Shown here piece by piece: positions 44,938-57,157 of a DNA stretch of 64,000 nucleotides. The stretch is from Scatophagus argus (Eukaryota; Chordata; Actinopteri; Scatophagidae), in the NCBI RefSeq assembly GCF_020382885.2, contig NC_058501.1, forward strand, positions 5,890,001-5,954,000, written 5' to 3'. Both the position numbers and the translations under genes were made by a program. The first letter of the stretch is position 1. Each line of letters opens with the position of its first letter. The notes beneath the pieces are model-generated. The model saw only the letters and a list, made by a program, of their open reading frames with translations. It was not told the DNA's origin and did no database searches.

Positions 44938-47900
44938 TCAGCGTCTGCTACGACGGGAGGGGGACGTTGACCTGAAAGAGAGGCGTGGACATCACATTAA
45001 TACTGCACCAATCACACTTACCCACGCATACTTCAAAATACAAACATGCACAAATAGCTCCCCAGACATACTGTACTCTCAGGGCACAATAAAACTATAC
45101 ACAATCTCCACAAAAACTGCCTTTTCTGCAGTCTCCACACAAGCAATTCTACCCTGCAGCGCACAGCATTTCTGCTTGGTTCGTTTGGCACTGCACAGCC
45201 TTATTTTAAGTCCCCACATTTTAACAAAGTGCTAAAATCAAATTTGTATTTGATAGATAAAAGTATCATGAAGCATTAAAACCGTTTATTGCATCAGACT
45301 GGGCTTTACACAGTTAAGCAGACGTGACTGCACTTGACTACATTTTCAAAATGTTCAGTCAACTAATCTCCTTTTCAAAGCTGAAATACATTGATTAAAG
45401 GACTCCAGAGAAATCACAACAAGACATACAATGAGAACACAGAGTAGGAAAAAAGAGAAAAAAACGAATACTACCTTGATCGTGACTTAGACTTGTGTTT
45501 GCGGCTTGCCTTCTTACCAGACTTGTGAGATTTTTCCGTCGACCTTGAGCGACTACGTTTGGATTTTTTTGATTTCTTTTCCTTGCTAACTTCAGGGGTA
45601 GGGGATCTACTTGAGTCAGAGTCTGAACGCCTCTTGCTAGCTTTGGCGGAGCCCTTCTTGCTGGCTTTGCTATCCTGTCGGGAGTACTTGTCACTCTGAG
45701 AGTCCGTCCATGAGTCACTCTCTTTCCGTTTCTTCGATTTGTTGTTCTCCTCTGTAATTACAGAGCTTCTTTCCTTTTCTTTCTCTTTAGCCTTTAGCTT
45801 TTCTTTCTTTTTATCTGACTCTTTCTCTCTATCCTTATCTTTCTTTTTCTTGTCTTTCTCATGGCTGTGACTCCTGTCCCTCCTCCTCTCAGTGTCTTTG
45901 CTGGAGGCCTTTTGTTTGTGTTTGCTACTACGACTGTGACTGTCATCTCTGCCATCCCGACTCCTTTTCCTCTCCTTATCCCTTTCTTTCTCCTTTTCTC
46001 TGTCTCTGCTACGACTGCGGCTGTCTCTGGCCCTGGCCCTGGCTCTCTCTCTGGATCTGGATCTACTCCTGCGGCTCCTGCGCTCCCTGGAATCACTGCG
46101 GTCTTTCTTGTGGCGGCCCGATCTCTCAGCACTGCTCCTCCTCCTGTCCCTGCCCTTCTCACTACGGTCACTGCGATGCCTGTGGGAGCTGTGACTGCGG
46201 CTGCGCCGGCGAGCCTTGTGGGAGGAGGAACGGCTACGCCTCCTCTTCCTTCGTGGGGAAGAGGACCGAGAAGAACTACGGGAAGATGCTGAGGAGGAAG
46301 AGGAGGAGGAGGAGGAGGAAGAGCGACGACTGCTGTGGCTGGAGGTGGAGCGGGAGCTGCTGCTGTGACCGTTGGCCGGGGAATCGCTGCCCCCTCGTCC
46401 TGATCGCTCTTTCCCTCTGCCTGAGTGCTTGCTTTCACTCTCCTCCTTTTCACTACGGGATCTACGCCTCTCTACCAAGGGCTCCGCCTCCCTCTCTTTT
46501 ACTTCCTGTTTGTGTGAATTCTCTGGCTGGCCCTCATCGTATTCCCCCTTTTCTCTGCTCAGTCTCTCCTTCACCATCTCTTCTGTAGAAACAAACAAGA
46601 CTCTTGTTAAACAAGGAAACATCAGGCCCTGTGAAGACTAAGGACACATGACACATTTTCACGCCAATTGTAATCTAAAGTGATGCTCAAGATGAGATCA
46701 AGTCAGCACTAGCTTGGATCATTTAACTCTTGTTTACACTATGAGCATGACTGTGGTCCTAGTCTAAACCAGCAGCGTCATGAACATCATGTCTTACCAC
46801 GTGCTAGCAGAGCCTCCTGTGTTTGTTTTTCTTGCAGCTGCAGCATCTCCCGCTCTTTGCGGCGGAAGGCATCCTGCTTCTCCCTGATGCGGTGACGCAA
46901 CTCCTCCTCATCTGTGTCGGAGGACTCGGACCCTCGCACGCTCCGATCATCCTCCTCCTCGCTCTCATCTGAACCGTAGTCACCAAGCCCACCTGCCATA
47001 ACAGAGCCCCCAGTTGCTGAGTGTTGGTAAGGATGAAGATCCATTCTCACAGTCAGGTTTCATGTTTGAAAGCCCTTAATTCCAACCCAAGGTCCTAATG
47101 AAAGGCACTTCATTCTGTATAATGTATTATTTCACACTGATAAACCTCTTTATAAACTAATACATATAGGATGTATTTGTGTTATATATATTATTTTATA
47201 CATATATACACACTTATAGAAATACTTCGTATTCAAGAGCATGCTTCTATCATCAAAGTGCAACCCAACTCAGTGTTTGTGAATCCACTTCTACTTGAAT
47301 CCATCTTTAAAATTATGTGTGCTTGGGTGTTATGCCTCGTGCTAACAGACTTTCCCAGGTTCCTACAAACGCCCAACCATAAATTAAAAATGATAAATAT
47401 TTTCCTTCCCACCCCCACCCCGCCCAGTGACAGAAAAAGGGATACTCACTGAGACCAGTCAGAGAAGCCAGTGCACTTGACTGTGCCAGCTGTTTTGCAG
47501 GAGCTTTGATTCACATCAACAACAGGAACAACATGTTAAAACACATACATCCATTTTCTCAAAGGCAAGAGTCGCTAGAGAAGGGGGTCACAGATAAAGC
47601 ACTATTAACAAGAGCTGCCGTGGGTAACAAGAGAAAAATAAAATAATAAAATAAAATAAAATAAAATAAAAAATGGAGAAAAAAAAGAGAGGGTTAACAA
47701 ACAAATTTTTTTGACACAATCCAAGTCAAACAGTCGGGCAGGAGGGAAAGAACCAATCTGTACTAATGCACAGTCACTTCAATGGAGTAAGTCACTTGTA
47801 TCTACAGGTGGATGCTGGTCAGCCAGTGCTGAGACTTTACTCAGTCATATCATGCAGTCTTTCAGCAGGAAACTTCAATACCATGTACCAGAAGATCAGG

Positions 47901-50828
47901 TTTTCAAATATTGTTTGTGAAAAGCATTGCTCTGCTCTCTTCTTCTGATGCATTAGCAGAGAATGGTCAGATATACTCCCATGTTTGCCGCACAATCACA
48001 CTGCTTTACAGGGCAAAACTGAGTTTAATTTAAAATTGATTATATCCACATAATGGATTCTCTTGAAATTTAAAAATAATGTCTTGGTGACAAGCTTAGA
48101 TGATACATAAACTGGAAAAGACAAGAGCAGACCTCGAGTAGCTTTCCGGTGAGCCTCTCTGGCAACATGCAAGATCTCTTCATTAGTCACCTCAAGAAGG
48201 ATCTCTGTCAGTAGCGTTTTAGTGATGATCATCTAAAGGTGTGGGAGGAAGACACATCGAATACAATATGTTCAATAAATCCTTTTCAAAACTAGACAAA
48301 CTACAAAAGCAGTTAAAAAAAAAATAAGAATGTCAACGACCAAACTGACCAGCTGGAACTCCTTTTCCTCCTCAGTCATTTCAGGTTCACTGTCCTCTGC
48401 GGGAGGCGACGGGCTCCGGCCAGGAAATTCTTTCTTAATGGAGATCTTCTCTTGATTGTCATTGTCATCATTTCCCTCATCATCGCTGTCCTGATGCAGA
48501 CACATGCAGGGACTCGTATTCAATTAACAGAGTAGCAAAGCATGCATCCTTTATAAAGGTGATCATCACCACACTCCCAATACACAACTGTAACCAATTT
48601 TTCAAAACCACTTTGGCATCAAGGTCAGAAATAGGTTGCTTACAAATTTACTCTTGCGGGGCACACGAGGCCCATCACCATCCTCATCTGCCTCGTTCTC
48701 AGTGCCATCGTCTTTTGCTATTTTTGCACGCTCCTTCTCCATTCGCTCTCGCTCCAGCTTCTTCTGCTTCTCTCTGTCCATCTTTTCAAGACCCTCGCGG
48801 ATCCAGGCAGGCAGTGTGCGCCTTTTTACAGCATCTAAATGCAAAGTTTGAGATCAAAATTAATTATCCACGTGAAACAAACGCCATGTTGTTCAATGCG
48901 CAAACCCCTTTTGAGCCTTTACACTAATGTTAGCAACAATTTTTAAAATGACTTTGTTTAACTTGCACAATGCTGAACTAAAGTGTGGTTTTGGGATACA
49001 TTAACACTTATACATTAACACATGATTTTTGTGGAGGTTCTGGAATGAGGTGTGTGAGTGTTTGTGAGGCGAATGAGTGTTTTGCAGAACCATTCATTTC
49101 TGCACTGACACTGTCACAGTACTATAATTTGACTAATAAAGCCTGTTTTCACACATTGTACTGACAATTAAATCACATCAGCGCAAAAACAGAAGAGAAA
49201 ATAAATTAGCCCAAATGGTACTTAATATTAAATAGTACCTAATAACAGTACTTGTGCTGTCTCATTGGAAGACAATCTCCTTACATGAAATTAGAAGCAA
49301 TATTTTATGGACCATAAAAATAAATAAAAATCAACCTCTCTCAGGTGTATAACACAATGTGTGCAGTACATTAATGCATCCAAAACAATGATGGCTCGCT
49401 ATCAGTTGAGTGAAAACACACCTAGTGGTGCTGGGGCCTCCTGCTTGACAGGAAGCTGAATAGGGGATCTGGGCCGATCTCTGAACCCGGGCGGTCTGGC
49501 ATCCCGCCTGTTCTGAGGGGGACCCTGCCAGTACGGCGAGTGGAAGCCTGTGGGTGCAGGGGCGAAGGACGAGGCTGCTCCATGCTGTGTATAGAGAGAG
49601 AGTACAAAATGAAAATTAAAGAAAGTTCAAAGTGCAGAAGATCCTCCCTCAACTGCCATCAAGTGGCACGCACTGAGTGCGGGATTATTGATGTCTTTCC
49701 CAGGATTAGATCGGCTGACATTCATCTATCACTGCCAACTGGGCTAGAAAGCCTGTTATGTTTTTAAAAAAAATAAAATTAAAAAAATCAGCCAATAAAA
49801 TAATAACAAACCATGCTGGATCCTCAACAAGCCAACACTTCCTCTGCTCCGCATCAAGAAAGCAATGACTGATACACCTAGATGCAGGGACCCGGCACAG
49901 TTTCTATGGATTGCTCCTTGTTGTGTCACACTTAAACCCAAACGCTTCAACAGTTTCTACTGTAGCATCTGCATACCTGATAATCAAACTGGTTCATGGC
50001 CATGGGGGCCATGGCGTAGCTGTCGGGCTGTGCCCCATACCCATGGCTGTTCTGGGGGTAAACCCCATGGTGGGCTTCAGAGTTGAACTCTGCGCTGTCC
50101 TGGCTGTTGCTGTCCTCACTGGGGTTCACCACATCCATCGGTCCTGAACCTGGAGGGATCCAGGCCTGGTCAGGGGGTGGAGGAGGAGGGGGCTGGCCAG
50201 GCATTCCCCATTCTGTTAATGACAAAATGTAATGAGCAAAAGCAATATAAACACCTTGTTGTAACCACAAGAGGGAAAAAAAAACAGTGAAATCCTCTCA
50301 CATCTAATAAATGATATTAGGTCAATAATGAATTATACAAGAATTATTCTTGCACCATTTTTTCAATACCACAATAAAAGAAGAACAGTCCAGAAAAAAA
50401 TCTATAAAGAAATAGGGAAAATTGTACCTGGCTGCCACATTCTGCCAAATGCTGGATCACCCTGGAAGGCACTGTGGTTGCTCTGTCCAACAGGTTCAAG
50501 ACCCGGGATGTCCTGGCCATTGGGCTGAATATTCTGCTGCTCTGCTCCTGTGGACTCCTTCTGAGCTATCCATGCCTGTGCCAGGGCAGCCCAATCCACT
50601 TGACCTTCACAGCCAAAAAATGCATCCATGCAGAATTATCAGATTTGTCTAAGCAGTGTGTACATGTGCAAAGGCAGCCGGCATATGCACATTTCTTTAA
50701 TAGCAAAATATTTCAAGGTGCATATGCATCACTCACTAACCTGGATCTTGCTGGTGCTGGAAAGACTGCATCCACTGTTGCTGGCTCAGAGGCCACTGCG
50801 GCCAAGGCTGTCCTCCTTGATCCCACAT
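44938..50828 (-). CDS. pnisr: PNN-interacting serine/arginine-rich protein (PNISR/SFRS18), 11 coding exons
   Basis: Coding exons on the minus strand: 50741-50828, 50428-50604, 49977-50212, 49422-49584, 48644-48834, 48350-48490, 48133-48232, 47450-47503, 46798-46992, 45475-46582 and 44938-44971. They sum to 828 codons plus TGA (human about 805), with all phases matching. The protein is a nuclear-speckle RS-domain factor that binds pinin and is associated with splicing. Seen: N-terminus MWDQGGQPW and a Gln/Trp-rich start; WAALAQAWIAQ; a proline run (PPPPPPPDQAW); RRTLPAWIREGLEKM; the acidic SPSPP...EMTEEEKE region; LLTEILLEVTNEEI; GSESSDTDEEELRHRIREKQ; and from about residue 500 a very long Ser/Arg and Lys/Glu low-complexity tail with a serine run. 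A TAG one codon into the last intron would truncate an intron-retaining mRNA. Very confident. Confidence 0.95.
47636..47673. repeat. (AAAAT)n microsatellite in a pnisr intron
   Basis: About six AAAAT units in the intron upstream of the 54-base exon. Confidence 0.85.
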
Positions 50829-51470
50829 CACTCTCCTTAGGGTTCACACCTAAAAACAAAAAGGCAAGATAGATTTCGATTTGCAACCTTATCAATTCTA
50901 CTGCAAACGTGACAAGCGCTGCAGACGTTTACGTGCATTAACATTACAACTGGGTCTCATTAAAAGTAAGAAATGGCGAGCGTTAGCTTCGAGCACTACC
51001 GTTACCTCAAGCTGACCGCCTAGCTGTGTTAGCTAGGGGATCATTTCCCATGTTAATAACAGAAGCAAACGTTAGATAATATGGGGTCTTGTGTCATTAC
51101 TTAAATACTTAAATACTGAAATAAATTCTGGGCCGGTGAAATCAAAACCCCTGAGCTGACTCTGATCATGCGTTTGTGAGCTAAGGAAGCTCACCAAAGA
51201 TAGCATGAGCTAACGTTAGCTAAACTCAAAATGAAAGCTAACAAATAGTAGTACCAGTATATTACCGTCTACACACATAAAATACACCCATATTACACTG
51301 TGTACAAGGGGGGAAGTGTGATGGAAACTAATAATAGCGATGTGCTTAAAGTAACATAGCCCCCACCTTTTCCAGACAGTTTCTCTCCAGCGATGCGCTT
51401 CCAAATCAAAATGGCTGCACTAGTGAGCAGCTCTGAGGCAGTGTTGCCAAGTCTCGCGAGACAAATAAGA
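50829..51470 (-). promoter_or_regulatory. pnisr 5'UTR, intron 1 and promoter
   Basis: The first coding exon continues 21 bases upstream of the ATG to a TTTTTAG acceptor, so the exon is 50741-50849. A probable noncoding first exon ends at 51367 (AAAAG followed by GTGGGG on the minus strand) and starts in the CpG-containing patch near 51400-51460. That patch holds a YY1-like AAAATGGCTGC word (about 51408-51418, plus strand) and TCTCGCGAGA at 51452-51461. Intron 1 has several GTTAGC/CGTTAGCT words. Confidence 0.55.
51452..51461. promoter_or_regulatory. TCTCGCGAGA palindrome (BANP-type element)
   Basis: An exact copy of the palindromic TCTCGCGAGA motif, known to be bound by BANP and to drive CpG-island promoters. 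It lies some 85 bases upstream of the predicted first-exon donor of pnisr. Confidence 0.7.
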
Positions 51471-51959
51471 AACCGGAGCTTCAAATACAAGTCTAAAACA
51501 AGCCCAATATAGCCTTTTAGCCTCAGTGTAAACACACTTAATGGAGCCTGCAGAATGTTACAATGGAACAACCAGGAATTTGAAAAGCAAAAACAGAATT
51601 TATTTATATCAGCTCTGATGGTTGAGACGTTCACAACATGGAAAACATTATCCAGTAAAGACACTTTATAGTGAGAGATTACTGGATTACTCTTAAAGGA
51701 TCATGTAATTAATGATTACTTCCAATTTGTATAGCCAGACAAAAATAAAAGAGCTTATGAAAATGTTGATTTAAGTTTAAAAGGAAAACTAAGGATCATC
51801 CATTTGCATGACCAAAAGCATTTTTAAAGCATTTCTGAACATCATTTAAAGAACTGAGAAACTGTACAGAGTCCCATTCTAAAGTGTACCTTTGAAACAA
51901 CCACCCTACCTTCAGTTCTCAATGAAGTCGAACCCATAAAAATTGTATATTTAAATGTT

Positions 51960-53210
51960 TTCAAAAAACAGTAAGAGCTGATACTAAAGATGAGGTAAAT
52001 GATGGTGAACAATCTGAAAGTGACAGCAGAGAAATCATCACAGAATAGGGAAGAGATCGTGGAAGATGCAGCCAGAGAGACACTTTCTGTATTTGCAGAC
52101 AGTGTTTCATGTTACTAGAGGTGCAACACAGTAGACTGAAGAGGATTTGGTTAGAGGATATTTTTTTTTCTTTCTAACATTCAGACTCAACAGTATCAAA
52201 GAAATCTTTTCCAAACATAAAACTGAAATTAATGGTTCTGTTTTGCAAGGGATTTATTATGCTATAGTTCAAAGTAATCCACTCCTTTTAACAACATCAC
52301 AGAAAGGTTCCCTATGTACAGATGGCAGAAGGAATTTAGAACCCATAGACTATCCTTGTGACACAGCTAATAATGCTTTTGTTTATATATATGTCACTAA
52401 AGTACTTGAGACTTTACTAGAACAGGCAGATTTTATGGACTAAATAGTATTTGATCAAGAATTATTATGTGCACCGTTAGTCTTTTCAAGCCAGCAAGTA
52501 TTACAAGGACAATAAGTTACTGAGACAGCAAAATATAAGTATTGATTTGGCGTTACATACTGATGATTTTGAAGTAATCCTTTGGGCACCTCTAGAAAAC
52601 TCCGTTACTACAGTATATTGAGTTGCCCTGGATTTATCAGCAAGGTTTTGATCAAATCTCAATTAAACTAGCTGTTTTGGGTAAAAGTATGGATGTAAGG
52701 CAACATGGCTTATTGAACCACTGACGAAAGCTGTACCAAGACCAAAAGGAACAATATGGTTTGGATGAATTTGCTGAATTTTTAGGTCATTTTGTCAGCG
52801 GTGCTGCAAGGTTATCTGCAGCATGTGGTTTTGAAGGCTATACAAGTTTTACAAGTTTCAACAAGTTTGGGTAGTTTTGTACAATAAGTTGGAACCAAAT
52901 TGAAATCACTGAATTAAATCATTTCCAACTGAGGGGTGTTGGTCAACACAACACACAAAAAAATTAAATTGTACTGAACAAACAATCTACTACAATCTAC
53001 TGTTCTGTCATCCAGTCACTGAATTTCCTCCAGATGTTTCACATGACCTTTTGGATTGTGTCACTTACCCAGTCCTGTGACCATTCCATTGGTTCATTCT
53101 CCTGAAGAGGGGGCGCACATTTTCCCTAAGGTGGAAAGAGCTAGAGGGACAGCCTACCGTGTCGAGGTCCAGGAGAGATGGCCTATTTTGCCGATTATTC
53201 AAATGTTATG
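51960..53210 (+). pseudogene. fossil of a transposon-associated fish gene family
   Basis: A broken plus-strand coding region. In order: an open stretch 52147-52443 ending in NAFVYIYVTKVLETLLEQAD; then TDDFEV (about 52559) in place of the usual DEFEV; then KLAVLGKSMDVRQHGL (about 52665-52715); then, after decay, FCHPVTEFPPDVSHDLLD (about 53000-53055). This order of motifs matches, from memory, a large uncharacterised family found in hundreds of copies in fish genomes whose hallmark is a HPVTGFPPDVLHDLLEG-like motif. There are stops and frameshifts throughout, and no splice sites. I do not know the element that carried it, and its limits are approximate. Confidence 0.5.
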
Positions 53211-54869
53211 ATTGAAGAAATGCAGGATACACTATGTACATTATTTACACAAATGCTTTTTTTAGCTTCCTCATTGGCCAGTCCTAAATATGACCACTGT
53301 GAACTGTTGTAATGAAGGCCAACACAAAGTCTTTATGGATACTAATGTTATTTTTGTTTACACTCTGATTTTATCTATTAAAATGACCGGCGGGGGTGGG
53401 AGGTGTGGTGTTTGGACTGTTTGTGCTGGACTTTGAAACTAAAAACGTAATAACAACAAGATCTCAATAAGATACTTAATAATATACTGTACAATCAAGT
53501 ATTAAAGCTACAATGTATGTTGACACAGGGCCTCTCAACAAAACACTGTGATACAGTAATCACAAAATAACAGAGGTCATATTTTTGACATTTCAGTTTA
53601 TACTGTGGATCAGTTCACGTAACCCTAACCCTAACCCATAAAACCAAAGAAAAGCACTGTGGTCCCAGGGCAGTTGTCCACTTTACCCTGGTGATAATCC
53701 AGTCATTTTACCAACCATGTGCTGGTATTTCCAAAAATCACAAATATGTCTGTATCGGTAGATGGCAGCAGAAGCATGTGTTGGTATCTTTCCTGGACGT
53801 GTCACTGGCAGTGCAAATGTCTTTAAGTCAAAAATAAAATAAAAACTAGACTGGGTGCTAGACCAAGATTACATATTGATAAGTGATTTCAGCAACGTAT
53901 AATGTACCTACAGTGTTGATGGTTCCAGTTGCTCTGTAGCACTGTCTGGCTGTCGGCGTTTTCCTGAAATACATCTGAAACATATTTAGCACATGCTCTG
54001 TTTAAAGAAAGGGTCATGTGCAGGTGTTGTTCAGTGCTATGTTGGTGTTAATAAGTGGTGGTGATGCATAGTATACTGTATGCACTGCGAGGGGCAAAGC
54101 CTACCGCCCCTGCAGTCTAAGTGTGTGGACATTTGCGTGAAAAAATGCGTTGGGCGTGTTGCTTATTAACGCAGGGTATGTGTGATGTGTTGTCAACCAA
54201 GGTGAGACTGACAGTGACAATGGCGTGCATGGTGAGAGCAGTAAAATTTAACCTCTACTGCTGGTATATAGGAAGACAGTAATGAGCATTCCAGCCTTAG
54301 TTTGTTACAACTGCCTCACATGGTGGGGGGGGGCTTTCATTAAGTGCGATTAAATCACATCTAATGCTTCAGCAGCATGTCCTCGAGCCAAAAGCCACCC
54401 CCACTTTAAAAATAGACAAATGCATTTCAGAGAAGATTTGCTCTTTCTGTTGGTGGCAGCTTGACAACCTGTTTTAACATTCCAGCAGCACGACTGAGAT
54501 GTCACAGCGTGTGGGAACGAGAGGACGCGTAAGGCAATGTTTTTGGACGTTGCCCTTTTCCCCGATTCCACACCCACCTCCTCTTCACCAGCTCACGACA
54601 TGTTCTGAAGCAGTGCTGCTTTGCACCCGTCAGGGTCGATCACCGGCAAAGATGGGCTGAATATGGCACCACGGGATCCGCAGCGACAGCCGAGAGCAAT
54701 GGTGGACAACGTCTCGCTTAGAGTAAAAACAGGATGACACAGAGTCCAAAGCAAGAAACAACAAAACCTTCTCCCTTGTGATCCCTCCTCTGCTAGTGCT
54801 GTTGCACAACAGAGGCCAACACATGAAGAGACAGATGAGTCTAACAGAGTATTCAGTGCTTAAATTAGA
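53211..54869. other. gene-free stretch between the fossil ORF and usp45 3' end
   Basis: Includes a 17-base telomere-like AACCCTAACCCTAACCC at 53621-53637. Two GC-richer patches (about 54100-54200 and 54480-54740) have no recognisable coding content. Confidence 0.45.
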
Positions 54870-54883
54870 TTTATTTATTTATT
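54870..54883 (-). terminator. candidate poly(A) signals for usp45
   Basis: Three overlapping AATAAA words on the minus strand. Use is unproven. Confidence 0.35.
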
Positions 54884-57157
54884 ATTTATCATACAGGATG
54901 TAGTTATACTCATTCCAAATTTTTACCATTTCATAAATGAAATTAAATGATTTTTTTGGAAACAATTCTGTCTGGAGGAAAAACCCTGCACGCCAGAAGC
55001 ACCATGAGTTTGTATTGTTTCTAGAATGTACAATTACATACTCATTATTTTTGCTTACAGTAAGTTCTACTGTACATAAATATGCCACACATATCCCTCT
55101 TTGCATTTGACTATGCATGTTTTTAAACCTGAAGCATAGGCACTGAATTTGTCCTCGTTTCAAAACAAAACAATAAACCTCTAGATTCTGATTCATGTGT
55201 TCAACCCTTTCCCTTCTACTGTTTTGGCAAATGTCCAACCAGCAGGAGAAAGGTTTTCATCTAAAATACTTTCATAGAAAAGGATGAACAGCTCTTTTCA
55301 CATAGACAATTCAAGAATAGGCAATACAATCATTAACCCATGCACATTACAGCAAAGATGTTTTTTCTAGTCAGGCTTAAAGCCTTTGCGTTTTTTATAA
55401 TTAGGTTTTGCTCAACCTACTGATCGTACTGGAATTATAAGTCAGTGGGTCACAGCACTTACTCTGTTGAACATTTGAATGGGTTTGTATGTGCACCTAC
55501 ACGGTTATGGTAGAGCTGAAATACAATGAAGGCAGTCAAGGTGCGCTGTTGGTCTGATAAACATCGAGTATGTGTGCACCATGTCACTCAAGAACCACGC
55601 TGATGACCTTGAGAGAACCGATGTTAAAGAAACTCTGTGTGAAGTAAACTCCTATGTGTTTGGCTCTGATTTCCTGATCTGACTTGCAGCTGCAAAACTC
55701 ATCTTTGGCAAACATAAATCACTGATAGTCTTATATTTATACATTCTGAAGTTCAAAAAGAACAATCCATTAAAAGTTGTCTGCAGAATAACTGTTGTGC
55801 TGTTCCTTAAAGGTGCTATGTCAGTTATTTAAACCAGTATGTCATAGTAGTTATGTTTTTAATTGTCAAGCAAATCTGAAGCAAACTTTTGAACTGTCAC
55901 AAAAAAAGAAAATGCAACTGATTGGGAGAGAATAAACTACGCTACACAAAGCATAGTTTCATCACAGGGTGGACACAGCTGATCAGTCATGTGAGTTAAA
56001 TGGTCACTATATCAGAACTTATTTGGATAAAGTGTTTCCAATTAAGTGCTTTAACTTTTTTTTTTTAAGGCAAAAACAACCTTATACTAATGTAAAAAGG
56101 TTTTTGCAAAACTGAGGAAGCCTTCTTGAAATCTTCAGATTTTTAATCATTTTTTTCAAATCCAATACTTCAAAATACATATAAAAATAATGGAAACACA
56201 ACTAATGTAAACTACTGTAAGCTATGATAGCTTGGTTATCATTTTTACCATAAATAAATAGCACAAAGGCTGAGACTATTTAACACCATTGGTACTGTAC
56301 TATTCGTGCTCAAGTCACCAATGATATTGATACTTGTCCTCATGCATCATTCTTCTTTCTTTCATTTCTTCTTTACTAAAAAGTCAAAACATGTCTGAAG
56401 ACATTTTTGTCTTGATGTTCGTTAACTTCTACTTTCTGCCAGAAGCCATCAAGCACACTTTTTCACAAACCTGAGCCAGAGCCAAAAAAAAAATCTTTTG
56501 TGTTGAATGCAGACAGAGAAGCCATCCTTCTTCATGATGGTCATGAGTGTTACATTACACTAATTATGATACTAACTCAAATTTAATGTGACAACGGTTT
56601 ACTGATGTGCCAATGATACACGTAGCACCTTAAATCTACATTCTCCCGTCTCTCGCTCACTCGTTCATTCACACGTACATGTGTGTATATGCACACATTA
56701 TTGACATCAACTAGTCAGTGCTGAGCACAGTTTAGCATGCGAAAATTCTGCTTATTTGCCATTAGTTACTGTAGAGAAACTCCTTCATGCAGGTATCTCC
56801 GGCACATGATTGAGAAAGACAATAAACAGAACAGCTCAGGTTCAGTAACACTCTTATCTCCCAACCTCTTTTTAAAGGGTAGGATTAAAACAAGAGACAT
56901 GAATGAAAGTCTATCAAAGCGGAAAATAGTAACTTTAACCCCTGTGGTTAATCCTTTAGATATCTAAGATATATTTGCCAGTGAACTAAAAAACACAACC
57001 ATTCGTCTCATGTAAAACAAGTTAACATACAGTGAAGTCTTTCCCTTTTCTTCTCTGCACCTACTCACAGACAGAGTAAGAGGGGCAGTACAGGCATGTG
57101 CCAAAAGCAATATTAAGCAAAACAGAAATCTGGGGGAAAATACTTTCACTAGTCACA
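54870..57157 (-). other. probable usp45 3' untranslated region
   Basis: Repeat-poor sequence after the usp45 stop. Three overlapping AATAAA words on the minus strand at 54870-54883 would give a 3'UTR of about 2.3 kb. Earlier ATTAAA variants exist, so the end is not fixed. Confidence 0.4.

Noticed and set aside
45861..46292. 143-codon plus-strand ORF opposite pnisr
   Set aside because: It is the complement of the RS-domain codons; composition (Ala/Val/Pro/Thr) follows from the SR repeats on the other strand.
45794..46453. 219-codon minus-strand ORF in a second frame of pnisr
   Set aside because: Frame-shifted shadow of the RS domain. The true frame joins its neighbours in phase; this one does not.
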